Assembly: GCA_023409535.1 (NCBI GenBank)
Contig: JAEYGZ010000027.1
Span: 372,001 to 436,000, forward strand
Origin: Bacillota bacterium
GTDB taxonomy: Bacteria > Bacillota > Clostridia > Lachnospirales > Lachnospiraceae
DNA: 64,000 bases
Direction: 5' to 3'
Below the pieces are notes generated by a model. It worked only from the letters and a program-made list of their open reading frames with translations, was not told the origin of the DNA and made no database searches. Positions 18,559 to 27,922 of the stretch are shown here, one piece after another (the stretch's first letter is position 1; the number at the start of each line of letters is the position of its first letter). Both the position numbers and the translations under genes were made by a program.

Positions 18559-19110
18559 TAGAAAAGGGTTGTAATATAGTAATGGCTATATATGTCTGTC
18601 TATTCTTTTATAGTAATATTATGAAAAAGTTTTTATCGAAGATTCGCATATATTATCGTATATAAAAATAAGGTGCTTTGAGTAGTTTATCGCAGAAATT
18701 ATATCAGGGAATGGAAGGATAAGATCGAAAGATAAAAAGGAGCTGGTGAAGGGCTGCGATATTACACCCTTATGCAGATAGATATAAGAACACCCACATA
18801 TACTGTAAAACCCGGTATATGTGGAGTGATTTCATTTCAGGGAGAAGCTTCTTCAGGAAAATACCAGAGCTCTCCGCAGGCAGAAATTAATACATTTTTT
18901 TACATATGAAAGTATACCGGGGATACCTCTGATTATAATAGTAAAATCGTCTGTATGATTGAAGCCTTGTCCTTTGTGGAATACAGGAGTAGTGATTTTG
19001 CAGTTCTGTGGTAGCCACCCATTTGTTATGGAAGTTTCACGACGCCTAAAAATCTTTTAAAGAGAGGAGCAGGCAGTGGTGCTTAATACACTGTCAGGAT
19101 TAGCACGAAT
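18559..19110. promoter_or_regulatory. Gap of 552 bp before the chemoreceptor
   Basis: No gene is convincing here. It holds a fourth LacI-like box at 18653, and a hairpin at 18794-18824 (CCACATATAC pairing with GTATATGTGG over an 11-base loop) that may end the importer transcript or act in a leader. A very short frame from a GTG at 18753 follows AAAGGAG but codes only 11 residues. The chemoreceptor promoter is probably in the last 200 bp, but no clear box was identified. Confidence 0.4.
18653..18662. promoter_or_regulatory. Candidate LacI-family operator, copy 4 (reverse orientation)
   Basis: TTATCGTATA; its reverse complement TATACGATAA differs from the TATACGATTA box by one base, and the flanks (ATATA on the far side) also match the copy at 9830. 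It sits between the importer operon and the chemoreceptor, hinting that the chemoreceptor is in the same regulon. Confidence 0.35.
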
Positions 19111-21276
19111 ATGATGAAAAAGGTAATACATGCTGAAAAGGAACAAGAGAATATAAAACAGAATATTACCAAGAGTGCCTCATATGGCAAAGATGGTAAA
19201 TTGAAGTGGCTGAAAAAAATTACAAGAGGTATGTTCAGTATTCGGTCGAAATTAACTATAGCTTTTTTGATACCGGTCACATTGATTATAATCCTGAGCG
19301 TTATCTCTTATTTACAAGCTGAAAAAGGCCTTAAAGAAAGCTATGAAAATACAACACAATCAGCAGTATCCAGTCTGGCTAAGTATATTAGTTTTGGTTT
19401 GTCTTCGATTCAGGAGAAGGCAGAAGCCTTAAGCAAGAATGAAGTGATGATTAAATATTATTCCGGATTTTATAAAAATGATTCGACGCAGGAAAGTGAG
19501 CGTCTATCAGAACTAAAATCATCAATCACCAGCGATATTCTATCCCTTAATTATATATCAAATCTTTATATTCTTTCTAATTATGGCTCGGCTATAACAG
19601 GTGATGGAGATTCATCCAATAAATTGGATTATGATGATTATGTGGCTAATGGTGAGGCACAATTTTTGAGCTCCGAAAGTGAAGAAGGTATATGGCTTGG
19701 ATTTCATTCGTATCTGGATGAAATGATTAAATCGGACAGTTCTAAGTATTCCTTATGCTATATAAAACCTGTTTATAATTTCATTTATCAACCGGTTGGC
19801 TGCATCATCCTGAATGTTACTAATGGTTTTATTGAAGATACAATATCAGGGAGCGGATTACCTGAGGGAAGTATATTTTCATTTATTACAAGTGATGGAA
19901 GAGAAATTACTTCAGGAAAAATACAGGAAGGACATAAGATTTCTGATCAGGATTATTATAAGGAAATCCTTCAGACAAATACCGCAGCAGAGGGCAGCAG
20001 GTATATCAAAATGTCTGGTAAAGATTATTTGCTTGTCTATTCTAAAATTGATATTGCAGGGAGCGTTCTGGTTTGTGCTATTCCTAAAAGTGAAATCATG
20101 GCCAGTGCAAGTCATCTAAAGACAATTTCAATTATCTTAGTATTACTTGCGAGTGTTATAGCAATCTCTTTAGGATCCTTCATTGCTTATGGCTTTGGAA
20201 AAACGATAAAAAATGTAAATCTTGTATTATACAAAGCCGGAACCGGTGATTTGACCTGTAAGATAGTTATTAAAAGAAAAGATGAATTCCGGATATTAGG
20301 TAATAGTATTAATGACCTTTTAAATAATATGCAAAATTTGATACTGAAGATGACCAATACAAGCAACACGGTATCCAATTCCGCTGCTGTTGTATCAGCT
20401 AGCTCAGAAACACTGGTTTCAGCATCCCAGAATATATCAGACGCTGTAAATGATATTAACAATGGGGTTACACAGCAAGCAATTGATGCGGAAAGTTGTC
20501 TGATACAGATGGGAGATCTGTCGGAAAAGATCAATAAATTATACGAAAGCACCCATAACATTGAGCAGATAGCAGGAAATACAGAGCAGATTGCAAATGA
20601 TGGTATGAAGATTGTTGACAATCTCAACCTGAAAGCTAGTGATACCAGGAAAGCAACTGATACTGTAATTGATGACATTGAACGTTTGGAGAAGGAATCA
20701 CAGGCAATTTACAGTATTGTAGAAACAATTAATGAAATCGCTGAGCAGACTAACCTGCTTTCATTGAATGCATCAATTGAAGCAGCTAGAGCAGGAGAAT
20801 TCGGAAAGGGCTTTTCCGTTGTTGCAGCTGAGATCAGAAAATTGGCAGATCAATCTCTGAAATCGTCCGCAGAGATAGCCAAAATCGTTAAAAGGATTGA
20901 GGAGCAGACGAAAAAAACGGCTATGACTGCGAAATATGCTGAGAATATAGTCTTGTCACAGGAAGAGGTTTTGAATGATACAGTCAGAGTTTTCACTGAT
21001 ATTAATAAGCATGTAGAGAAGCTCACGATTAACCTTAACCAGATTGTTACAGGAACCGAAGGCATTGAGAGTGCAAAAAATGATACCTTAAGATCCATAG
21101 AGAGTATTTCTGCCACAACACAGGAAACGGCGGCAGCGACGGAAGAGTTAAGTGCAATTACTATAAATCAGATGGAGGAAGTCAACAAATTAAGCAATGT
21201 AATACAGCAGCTGAATGACAATGCAGTAAATTTGTCAGAAGCGGTACATGTATTTATGATCAATGAAATGAATTAA
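19111..21276 (+). CDS. Methyl-accepting chemotaxis protein with extracellular sensor domain
   Basis: A 721-residue receptor. After a charged cytoplasmic N-terminus there is a membrane segment at about residues 48-70, a Cache-like extracellular domain to about 330, a second membrane segment (SIILVLLASVIAISLGSFIA), a HAMP domain, and a long coiled-coil signalling domain. The receptor tip is intact: NEIAEQTNLLSLNASIEAAR followed by AGEFGKGFSVVAAEIRKLAD. It should steer swimming toward or away from a ligand. It lies between the importer and the sulfatase maturase, so it may sense the same sulfated compound; that is inference from position only. Confidence 0.93.
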   Translation: MMKKVIHAEKEQENIKQNITKSASYGKDGKLKWLKKITRGMFSIRSKLTIAFLIPVTLIIILSVISYLQAEKGLKESYENTTQSAVSSLAKYISFGLSSIQEKAEALSKNEVMIKYYSGFYKNDSTQESERLSELKSSITSDILSLNYISNLYILSNYGSAITGDGDSSNKLDYDDYVANGEAQFLSSESEEGIWLGFHSYLDEMIKSDSSKYSLCYIKPVYNFIYQPVGCIILNVTNGFIEDTISGSGLPEGSIFSFITSDGREITSGKIQEGHKISDQDYYKEILQTNTAAEGSRYIKMSGKDYLLVYSKIDIAGSVLVCAIPKSEIMASASHLKTISIILVLLASVIAISLGSFIAYGFGKTIKNVNLVLYKAGTGDLTCKIVIKRKDEFRILGNSINDLLNNMQNLILKMTNTSNTVSNSAAVVSASSETLVSASQNISDAVNDINNGVTQQAIDAESCLIQMGDLSEKINKLYESTHNIEQIAGNTEQIANDGMKIVDNLNLKASDTRKATDTVIDDIERLEKESQAIYSIVETINEIAEQTNLLSLNASIEAARAGEFGKGFSVVAAEIRKLADQSLKSSAEIAKIVKRIEEQTKKTAMTAKYAENIVLSQEEVLNDTVRVFTDINKHVEKLTINLNQIVTGTEGIESAKNDTLRSIESISATTQETAAATEELSAITINQMEEVNKLSNVIQQLNDNAVNLSEAVHVFMINEMN

Positions 21277-21333
21277 GCTATTGTTGAAGTAATAATCCTT
21301 GCATAACTTATAAATATTAATAGGAGAAATTCT

Positions 21334-22446
21334 ATGCCGCCACTTTCTTTATTAATCAAACCCGCTTCTGGAATATGTAATTTACGATGTACATACTGTT
21401 TTTATCACGATATCGCTAATAAAAGAGTTCAAGTGTCATATGGATTTATGACATTAAACACAATGGAACAGGTCATTATCCGTGCTTTTGAATTTGCTGA
21501 CGGATATTGCTCCTTTGCCTTTCAAGGCGGAGAACCCACTTTAGTAGGACTTGATTTTTATGCAAAATTTGTTGAGCTTGTTAACATCCATAATGATAAG
21601 AAGCTTACAATCCATTATGCGCTTCAAACGAACGGTTATTGTCTTTCGCCAGAGTGGGGAGATTTTTTTTACCATAATCATTTTTTAATAGGCATATCTC
21701 TTGATGGAACCATCCATACACACAATGCATATAGAAAGCATTCGTCCGGCAATGAAACCTTTGCCGAGATTATGGAAACCATTCATATGCTGGAGGATAA
21801 AAAAGTTGATTTTAATATTCTTACGGTAGTAAATAGCAAAACAGCTGCTTCCATCCGTAAAATATATTCCTTCTATAAAAAAAATAATTTCAATTATCTT
21901 CAGTTTATTCCTTGTTTGGAGCCTTTTGAAGAACGCTCGGGTCAAAAAGATTACTCATTAACTCCAGAAACGTATGGTCAATTTCTTTGCGATCTGTTTG
22001 ATTTGTGGCATATTGATATCATGCAAGGCAAATTGGTCTCTATTCGCTTGTTTGATAATTATATCAGTATGCTGAAAGGGCTGCCTCCAGAATCCTGTGA
22101 TATGCAAGGTATATGCAGCCGGCAGCATGTGGTAGAAGCAGATGGCAGCGTTTATCCCTGTGACTTTTATGTATTCGATAGATATAGGATTGGAAATGTA
22201 TGGGAAGATAGTATAACGGAAATGGATATAAAAAGGAGCGAAATAAAATTCATAGAGGAATCTATTATAGCCAAGCCCGAATGTAAAGCTTGCCCGTACT
22301 ACTTTCTGTGTAGGGGAGGATGCAAGCGCCATCGTATGATGACTGGTGACACCAGCTATCAAAACAATTATTTTTGCTCTTCCTATAAGAAATTTTTCGC
22401 ATATGCCGAGGACAGGCTAATACAGACTGCTCGAATGTTTCGCTAA
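21334..22446 (+). CDS. Anaerobic sulfatase-maturating enzyme (radical SAM, SPASM)
   Basis: A 370-residue radical SAM enzyme that oxidises the active-site Cys of sulfatases to formylglycine without oxygen. The cluster motif CNLRCTYC places the Cys at 15, 19 and 22, as in the clostridial enzymes. FQGGEPTL, QTNGY and GISLDG are further family blocks. The C-terminal SPASM domain has the expected Cys set, from CDMQGIC through YPCDFY and CKACPYYFLCRGGCKR to FC. RBS AGGAG precedes the ATG. Its presence explains how the three Cys-type sulfatases are activated in an anaerobe. Confidence 0.95.
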   Translation: MPPLSLLIKPASGICNLRCTYCFYHDIANKRVQVSYGFMTLNTMEQVIIRAFEFADGYCSFAFQGGEPTLVGLDFYAKFVELVNIHNDKKLTIHYALQTNGYCLSPEWGDFFYHNHFLIGISLDGTIHTHNAYRKHSSGNETFAEIMETIHMLEDKKVDFNILTVVNSKTAASIRKIYSFYKKNNFNYLQFIPCLEPFEERSGQKDYSLTPETYGQFLCDLFDLWHIDIMQGKLVSIRLFDNYISMLKGLPPESCDMQGICSRQHVVEADGSVYPCDFYVFDRYRIGNVWEDSITEMDIKRSEIKFIEESIIAKPECKACPYYFLCRGGCKRHRMMTGDTSYQNNYFCSSYKKFFAYAEDRLIQTARMFR

Positions 22447-22699
22447 TATGCTTTATATTAATACACTTCTTCATATAAAACGTACCGGGTATGCATCGGC
22501 AATACAATCCCAGTTTTTCGTTGTCATCTGGGAGTATATTTCTTTTGTGTAATTCCATTCATAGCGGCAATATTACTGTTATTAATTATCTTATAAGCGT
22601 AGATATCCCCGTACCTGTTTTGTTGGTGAGGAGAAAAATTCCGGACAATTAACATACATGATTACAAGTTATTATTAAATAGCAATGACGAGGTACAAT

Positions 22700-23482
22700 A
22701 TGAATATATTATTCTTTTTAATTAGTTTTTTGGCCTCCATTATAGGTGCAATCTGCGGCATCGGTGGAGGTATTATCATAAAGCCTGCGTTGGATGTCTT
22801 CCACGTCCTTAGTGTATCTACAATCAGTTTTCTATCCGGTGTAACTGTATTATCGATGTCCTTTTATTCTGTTGTAAGTGCAAAACTGGCAGGTGATACA
22901 CAAGTGAATGCAAAATCCAGTGCACCTCTGGCTATCGGAGGCGCAGCAGGTGGTATTATTGGTAAGGTTGGTTTTGAGCTTATCTCTGCTCAGTTCAGTG
23001 ATAAAGATAGAGTTGGTGCGGTACAGGCAATCTGTTTACTCATTATAACAATAGGGACCTTAATATATACATTGAATAAAAACCGTATCAAAACAAAGCA
23101 TACTGCCAACATGGCACTATGTATCTGTATAGGCCTGATCTTAGGTATTTTCTCATCCTTTCTGGGAATTGGAGGAGGACCCATCAATCTCATAGTGCTC
23201 TTTTATTTCTTTTCCATGGAAACAAAGGCTGCTGCACAAAACTCACTCTTTATTATATTTTTTTCACAGGCTGCCAGTATCCTGAAAAGCTTAATAACTC
23301 ACGATGTCCCAACATTTGAACCGCTTCTTTTATTACTGATGATATTAGGAGGGATTGCCGGTGCAATTATAGGGCGTCGTATCAATAAAAAGATCGATAG
23401 TAACGCGGTAAATAAACTTTTTATCATGTTAATGACTATAATTATTTTTATTTGTATATATAATATTTATCAGTTTTTATAA
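22700..23482 (+). CDS. TSUP family (TauE/SafE) anion exporter
   Basis: About 260 residues, with eight or so membrane segments. The duplicated TSUP motif is visible: GAICGIGGGIIIKPALDV at the start of the first half and SSFLGIGGGPINLIVLFYF at the start of the second. Members export sulfite, sulfoacetate or related anions. The ATG at 22700 is favoured because GAGG is 6 bases upstream; ATG 22685 is in frame but has none. As the last gene of the sulfatase island it could expel the sulfate or sulfite freed by the sulfatases; substrate is inference. Confidence 0.92.
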   Translation: MNILFFLISFLASIIGAICGIGGGIIIKPALDVFHVLSVSTISFLSGVTVLSMSFYSVVSAKLAGDTQVNAKSSAPLAIGGAAGGIIGKVGFELISAQFSDKDRVGAVQAICLLIITIGTLIYTLNKNRIKTKHTANMALCICIGLILGIFSSFLGIGGGPINLIVLFYFFSMETKAAAQNSLFIIFFSQAASILKSLITHDVPTFEPLLLLLMILGGIAGAIIGRRINKKIDSNAVNKLFIMLMTIIIFICIYNIYQFL

Positions 23483-23708
23483 TTAAACGGTATAAACTGC
23501 CTTATTTCTTTCAAAGATTTAACTCTGTAAACTCATGGATGTATTTATAAGTGTAATTCCATCCATACAGAAGGATCGGTTACAAGAAGCGTAAAATCAG
23601 ATGAACATTTACAGCTTGATTACTGTCAGGTATAGAATTATCAAGGTATATAGCTGAAATCTATGTGTAAAGTTTAAGCCAATTTTGAAAAAATAGGAGG
23701 AAATTATT

Positions 23709-23948
23709 ATGAGAGTGAAACAAGTAAATGATGTGGATGGTTTTTTTAAAGCTCTTGAAAAATGCAAAGGAAGAGTGGAATTAATTACAGATGATAAAGA
23801 TGTATTAAATCTTGCATCTAAGCTTACTCAGTTTATCGGATTAACCAGGGTATTCAGTAATCCTGATATTGATTCATATGAAATTGTATGCTACGACGTT
23901 GAAGATTATAGCTTGCTCAAAGAGTTTTTGGTGCCTTCACGGGATTAA
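23709..23948 (+). CDS. Small conserved-looking protein of unknown function
   Basis: A 79-residue acidic protein (MRVKQVNDVDGFFKALEKCK...), preceded by AGGAGG with ideal spacing, so translation is likely. It resembles short Lachnospiraceae proteins that I recall being loosely labelled polyA polymerase, with no experimental support and no polymerase motif visible here. It lies alone between the TSUP exporter and an AraC gene and is followed by a terminator. Function unknown. Confidence 0.75.
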   Translation: MRVKQVNDVDGFFKALEKCKGRVELITDDKDVLNLASKLTQFIGLTRVFSNPDIDSYEIVCYDVEDYSLLKEFLVPSRD

Positions 23949-24021
23949 AATGACTGAACTGTCAGATCTTTCCTGCATTACGGAAAGCGTAGAGGTTTAT
24001 ATTAGTTAAGTTGTGATAGTA

Positions 24022-24050
24022 GGGTCAGCCTGTGGTTGACTCTTTCTTCT
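24022..24050 (+). terminator. Rho-independent terminator
   Basis: GGGTCAGCC pairs with GGTTGACTC (two wobble pairs) over a three-base loop, followed by TTTCTTCTT. It closes the small-protein transcript before the AraC gene. Confidence 0.65.
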
Positions 24051-24087
24051 TATCCGATTATGATAGATTATAGATACAGGATAAGGA

Positions 24088-25314
24088 ATGGGGTGCAGTC
24101 CGATGGAGGATCCTATTGAATATGCATTAAAGAGAATATATAACGCCTGGAAAATCAATTCATATAGCTATGACGGTAATGACAAATTGCTATTTAAAGC
24201 AACCAATCTATACGAAAAGCCATTTGAAGCGGAGTTGGAAGCCGGTATTTTAAGTTCTCTGAGAAATCTTTACCAGCAGCGGAAAGTACCGGCTATGTAT
24301 ATGGAAAAGCAGGAGATCTATTACCTGGGGTTTGAAGATGAAAAAGGAAGGCTTTATGCGTTCGGACCTGTTGCCTCCGGTTATCTGACCGATTCCCAGA
24401 TGGGTGCATATCGCCACGAACATAAAATATCATTAAAATCTTGCAGGATACCGCAGCTGGCATTATATAAGGCTGTTAATTGTCTTGCGATTGCATTCTT
24501 TATGATAACCGGCGTCCAGTTGAAGGAGGAGGATATTATAAGTGCGAATAATTCGTCTCATTCCTTCCTGGAAGCGGATATGGTTGCTTATCAGCTATAT
24601 CAATATGAAGAAGAAAAAAGCCATATGTCCTTCGAGGAGGAACGGAAATGGCTGGAGCTTATTTCGGAAGGCAGGTTAGGGACAAGCGATACTCAGATTT
24701 ATCAGAATGCAGAATTAATGGAACGTGTGGGCACAATGGCGGAAAATAATGCGCTGAAGCAGACGGAATATACCATGGTAGCTGCGATTACGCTTGCCAC
24801 CAGGGCTGCGATCTATGGAGGGGTGCCTCCCTTTCGCATGTATCAGCTGTCCGATTTATATTTACAGCGGCTTTCAAAATGTACGACTGCTATTGACATG
24901 CTGAATGTATATGCCAAAGCATTGGAGGATTACAATAATGAAGTTCTGAAAAGCAAGGCGCAAGCGCACTATAGTGACTATGTCGAGCAATGCAAGGATT
25001 ATATAGCAAAGAATCTTTATAAGAAAATCAGCATATCGGCAATGGCAAAGGATTTGGGGGTTAATCGCAGCTATCTGTCCAGAAAGTTTTCAGAGCTGGA
25101 GGGTATGACCATATTGGAGTACCTGCGTAAGGAGCGGCTGACAGCATCTGCCAACCTATTGATCTATTCGGAAGAAAGTATCGGGAATATAGCATATTAT
25201 ATGAGCTTTAGCTCCACAAGCCATTTTGGGGAGCTGTTTAAAAAAAGCTACGGTGTGACTCCTGCACAATACCGAAGCAAAAATAAAATAAAAGAATTTA
25301 TATCAAGAAAGTAA
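24088..25314 (+). CDS. AraC-family transcriptional regulator
   Basis: About 408 residues. The C-terminal third is a two-HTH AraC domain: YIAKNLYKKISISAMAKDLG, VNRSYLSRKFSELEGMT and NIAYYMSFSSTSHFGELFKK, ending SYGVTPAQYR. The long N-terminal part is of the type often found with AraC regulators in Lachnospiraceae and has no clear cupin. Start is uncertain: ATG 24088 or the in-frame ATG 24103, with AAGGA and GGGG nearby. It is 108 bp upstream of a GH3 glucosidase transcribed the same way and probably activates it. Confidence 0.9.
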   Translation: MGCSPMEDPIEYALKRIYNAWKINSYSYDGNDKLLFKATNLYEKPFEAELEAGILSSLRNLYQQRKVPAMYMEKQEIYYLGFEDEKGRLYAFGPVASGYLTDSQMGAYRHEHKISLKSCRIPQLALYKAVNCLAIAFFMITGVQLKEEDIISANNSSHSFLEADMVAYQLYQYEEEKSHMSFEEERKWLELISEGRLGTSDTQIYQNAELMERVGTMAENNALKQTEYTMVAAITLATRAAIYGGVPPFRMYQLSDLYLQRLSKCTTAIDMLNVYAKALEDYNNEVLKSKAQAHYSDYVEQCKDYIAKNLYKKISISAMAKDLGVNRSYLSRKFSELEGMTILEYLRKERLTASANLLIYSEESIGNIAYYMSFSSTSHFGELFKKSYGVTPAQYRSKNKIKEFISRK

Positions 25315-25422
25315 CATGAATTATAAATTAGTAACAAATTTGATATTATCATAAAGAAACCTTCCTTATAATTAATATAGCAATCTGTGATCATCAAAGA
25401 AAATCATTGGGAGGTTATTGAT

Positions 25423-27687
25423 ATGGATAAAGAGAAGATAAAAGAATTAGTATCAAAGATGACACTGGAGGAAAAAGCAGGGCTTTGTTCCGGGGCGGAT
25501 TTTTGGCATACGAAAGGAATAGAACGGCTTGGTATACCGCAGACAATGGTTTCCGACGGACCGCACGGACTAAGAAAACAGGCGGATAAAACAGATCATT
25601 TAGGCTTGAATGACAGTATTAAGGCAGTATGCTTTCCGGCCGGCTGTGCTACTGCCGCCAGTTTTGACCGGGCATTGCTTCGAAGGTTGGGAGAAACACT
25701 GGGAAATGAATGCCAGGCGGAAGGGCTCAGCGTGATATTGGGACCGGCTGTCAATATCAAGAGATCGCCCTTGTGCGGCAGGAACTTTGAATACTATTCG
25801 GAAGATCCATTGTTGGCTTCGGAGATGGCTGCCGCGATGATTCAAGGGGTGCAAAGCCGGAAGGTAGGAACCAGCATCAAGCATTTCCTTGCCAACAATC
25901 AGGAATACCGCAGAATGACCAGTTCTTCCGAAGTGGATGAGAGAACGCTTCGGGAAATCTATCTGGCTGCCTTTGAAGGGGCAGTGGTCAAGGCAAAGCC
26001 CTGGACCGTTATGTGCTCCTATAATCAGATCAACGGAACCTATGCTTGTGAAAATAAAACCTATCTTACCGATATTCTCCGTGAGGAATGGAAGTTTGAC
26101 GGTTATGTCATGAGCGACTGGGGAGCAGTGAATGAACGTGTTCCCAGCCTGATCGCAGGTCTGGAATTGGAGATGCCTGCTTCGGGAGGTGAGAATGATA
26201 TTCTCATTGCCGAAGCAGTCAAGGACGGATCTCTGGACGAGAAAATTCTGGACCGGGCCTGTGAAAGAATTCTGAATATTGTATTTCTCAGCACAGAGAA
26301 CAGGGATGCTGATGCAGTCTGGGACAAAGAGGCCGATAATGAATTATCCTGGCAAATCGCCCAGGAGTGTATGGTTTTATTAAAAAATGAAGCGGATATC
26401 CTTCCGTTAAATGAGACGGAGCAAATTGCCTTTATAGGAAAATATGCAAAAGAACCGCGTTTTCAAGGCGGAGGCAGCTCCCATATTAATAGCTGTAAAA
26501 TAAGTTCGGCAATGGATGCGGTAGAGGGCAGCTCCAATATTACCTATGCGCAGGGGTACCGGGACAATACGGATGATATTGACGAGCAATTGAAGGCGGA
26601 GGCAGTAGAAGCAGCAAGGAAGGCAAAGGCGGCGGTATTGTTTGTCGGTTTGCCTGAAACCTTTGAGACGGAGGGCCTTGACAGAAAGCATATGAGCCTG
26701 CCTTTATGCCAGAATGATTTGATCGATGCCGTATGTGAAGTTCAGCCGAACACAGTAGTTGTGCTGCACAACGGTTCACCGGTTGAGATGCCGTGGGTAA
26801 ATAAGGTAAAAGGGATTCTGGAGGCCTATCTGGGTGGCCAGGCGGTAGGTATTGCCGCAGTCAATCTATTATTCGGCAGGGCCAACCCCTCCGGAAGATT
26901 GCCGGAGACCTTCCCGGTAAGGCTGGAGGATAACCCTTCCTATCTATACTACAAAGGCGAGGATGGAAAGGTTGAGTATCGCGAGGGTGTCTTCGTCGGC
27001 TACCGCTATTATGAGACTAAAAAGTCCGAGGTTTTATTCCCCTTTGGTCACGGATTATCTTATACTGATTTTGCATACTCCAACCTAAGGCTGGATAAGG
27101 AGGCAATGAAGGATACCGATACCGTGACCGTATCGGTTGATGTGAAAAACACCGGCGCAAGAATAGGAAAAGAAGTGATCCAGCTTTACATATCTCCAAA
27201 GGAAGGAGATATCATAAGGCCTGTAAAGGAATTAAGAGCGTTTGAGAAAGTAGAACTGAAGCCGGGGGAGACGAAAACGGTAACCTTCAGCCTGAATAAA
27301 CGTGCCTTTGCGTATTGGAATACAAAAATTCATGACTGGCATGTGAAAACCGGAACCTATGAATTATTGGTCGGGAGATCGGTAAGGGATATTGTAGAAA
27401 CAAAAGAGATCAGGCTTGAATCCACCGTATCCGTTCCCAGTCAATACACCATGAATTCTACCTTCGGAGAGATCATGCTAAATCCCAAAGCCGCGGCGCT
27501 TATGGGGGAATTTATGTCGGGAATGTTCAAGGGACCGGAAGGCCTGGGCGAAATCCCTGAGGGAGTAATGTCCGCAGAGGCAATCCAGGCAATGATGGTG
27601 GAGTCATCTCCAAGAATGATCGCTAATTTTATGCCCGGTGTAAAGAGAGCAGATTTACAGAAATTATTGGATTCACTAAATCAATAG
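25423..27687 (+). CDS. Glycoside hydrolase family 3 beta-glucosidase-type enzyme
   Basis: About 754 residues, cytoplasmic (no signal peptide). The catalytic barrel has SDGPHGLRKQ, NIKRSPLCGRNFEYYSEDP, SIKHFLANNQE and YVMSDWGAVN, where D232 is the nucleophile. The second domain carries ETEGLDRKHMSLP with the likely acid/base Glu, and a fibronectin-like domain (GHGLSYTDFAYSNL, VKNTGARIGKEVIQLY) follows. A C-terminal tail of about 80 residues is shared in style with the GH3 at 37008. ATG 25423 has GGGAGG 8 bases upstream; a GTG at 25387 does not. Exact sugar specificity cannot be read from sequence. Confidence 0.93.
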   Translation: MDKEKIKELVSKMTLEEKAGLCSGADFWHTKGIERLGIPQTMVSDGPHGLRKQADKTDHLGLNDSIKAVCFPAGCATAASFDRALLRRLGETLGNECQAEGLSVILGPAVNIKRSPLCGRNFEYYSEDPLLASEMAAAMIQGVQSRKVGTSIKHFLANNQEYRRMTSSSEVDERTLREIYLAAFEGAVVKAKPWTVMCSYNQINGTYACENKTYLTDILREEWKFDGYVMSDWGAVNERVPSLIAGLELEMPASGGENDILIAEAVKDGSLDEKILDRACERILNIVFLSTENRDADAVWDKEADNELSWQIAQECMVLLKNEADILPLNETEQIAFIGKYAKEPRFQGGGSSHINSCKISSAMDAVEGSSNITYAQGYRDNTDDIDEQLKAEAVEAARKAKAAVLFVGLPETFETEGLDRKHMSLPLCQNDLIDAVCEVQPNTVVVLHNGSPVEMPWVNKVKGILEAYLGGQAVGIAAVNLLFGRANPSGRLPETFPVRLEDNPSYLYYKGEDGKVEYREGVFVGYRYYETKKSEVLFPFGHGLSYTDFAYSNLRLDKEAMKDTDTVTVSVDVKNTGARIGKEVIQLYISPKEGDIIRPVKELRAFEKVELKPGETKTVTFSLNKRAFAYWNTKIHDWHVKTGTYELLVGRSVRDIVETKEIRLESTVSVPSQYTMNSTFGEIMLNPKAAALMGEFMSGMFKGPEGLGEIPEGVMSAEAIQAMMVESSPRMIANFMPGVKRADLQKLLDSLNQ

Positions 27688-27707
27688 CAGATACCGAAGG
27701 CCGGGGA

Positions 27708-27732
27708 GTCTGCCGCCATAGCGGAGGCAGAC
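27708..27732. terminator. Hairpin after the GH3 gene
   Basis: GTCTGCC pairs with GGCAGAC, with further pairing inside, 20 bp after the stop codon. No T-run follows, so it may stabilise the mRNA end rather than stop transcription. Confidence 0.4.
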
Positions 27733-27859
27733 AGCTATGAACTCCTTCCCCATAAAGCGCTGTTCCCGATATGAAATTACTAAAATTTTCGCTATCTTAA
27801 TACGGGAAAGGATACTAAAATTTTCGATAAACCAAAAGTGATGGAAGTATAGAGAGCAG

Positions 27860-27922
27860 GAGTATAAACTGAAAGAAGAGAGGAATTTCCTCTCTTCTTT
27901 CAGTTTATACTCTTGTTTTTTT
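27860..27922. terminator. Long perfect hairpin terminator shared by convergent genes
   Basis: Two perfectly complementary 26-base arms (27860-27885 and 27887-27912) are followed on the plus strand by a T-rich run. The 3' arm overlaps the last codons and the stop of the minus-strand AraC gene. It should end the GH3 transcript and may also act on the AraC transcript. Confidence 0.8.

Noticed and set aside
18753..18788. Eleven-codon leader peptide after AAAGGAG with a GTG start
   Set aside because: No antiterminator pairing, repeated regulatory codons or downstream gene close enough to be controlled were seen.
23709..23948. PolyA polymerase
   Set aside because: The protein is only 79 residues and shows no nucleotidyltransferase motif; the label seems to be a naming error carried between genomes.
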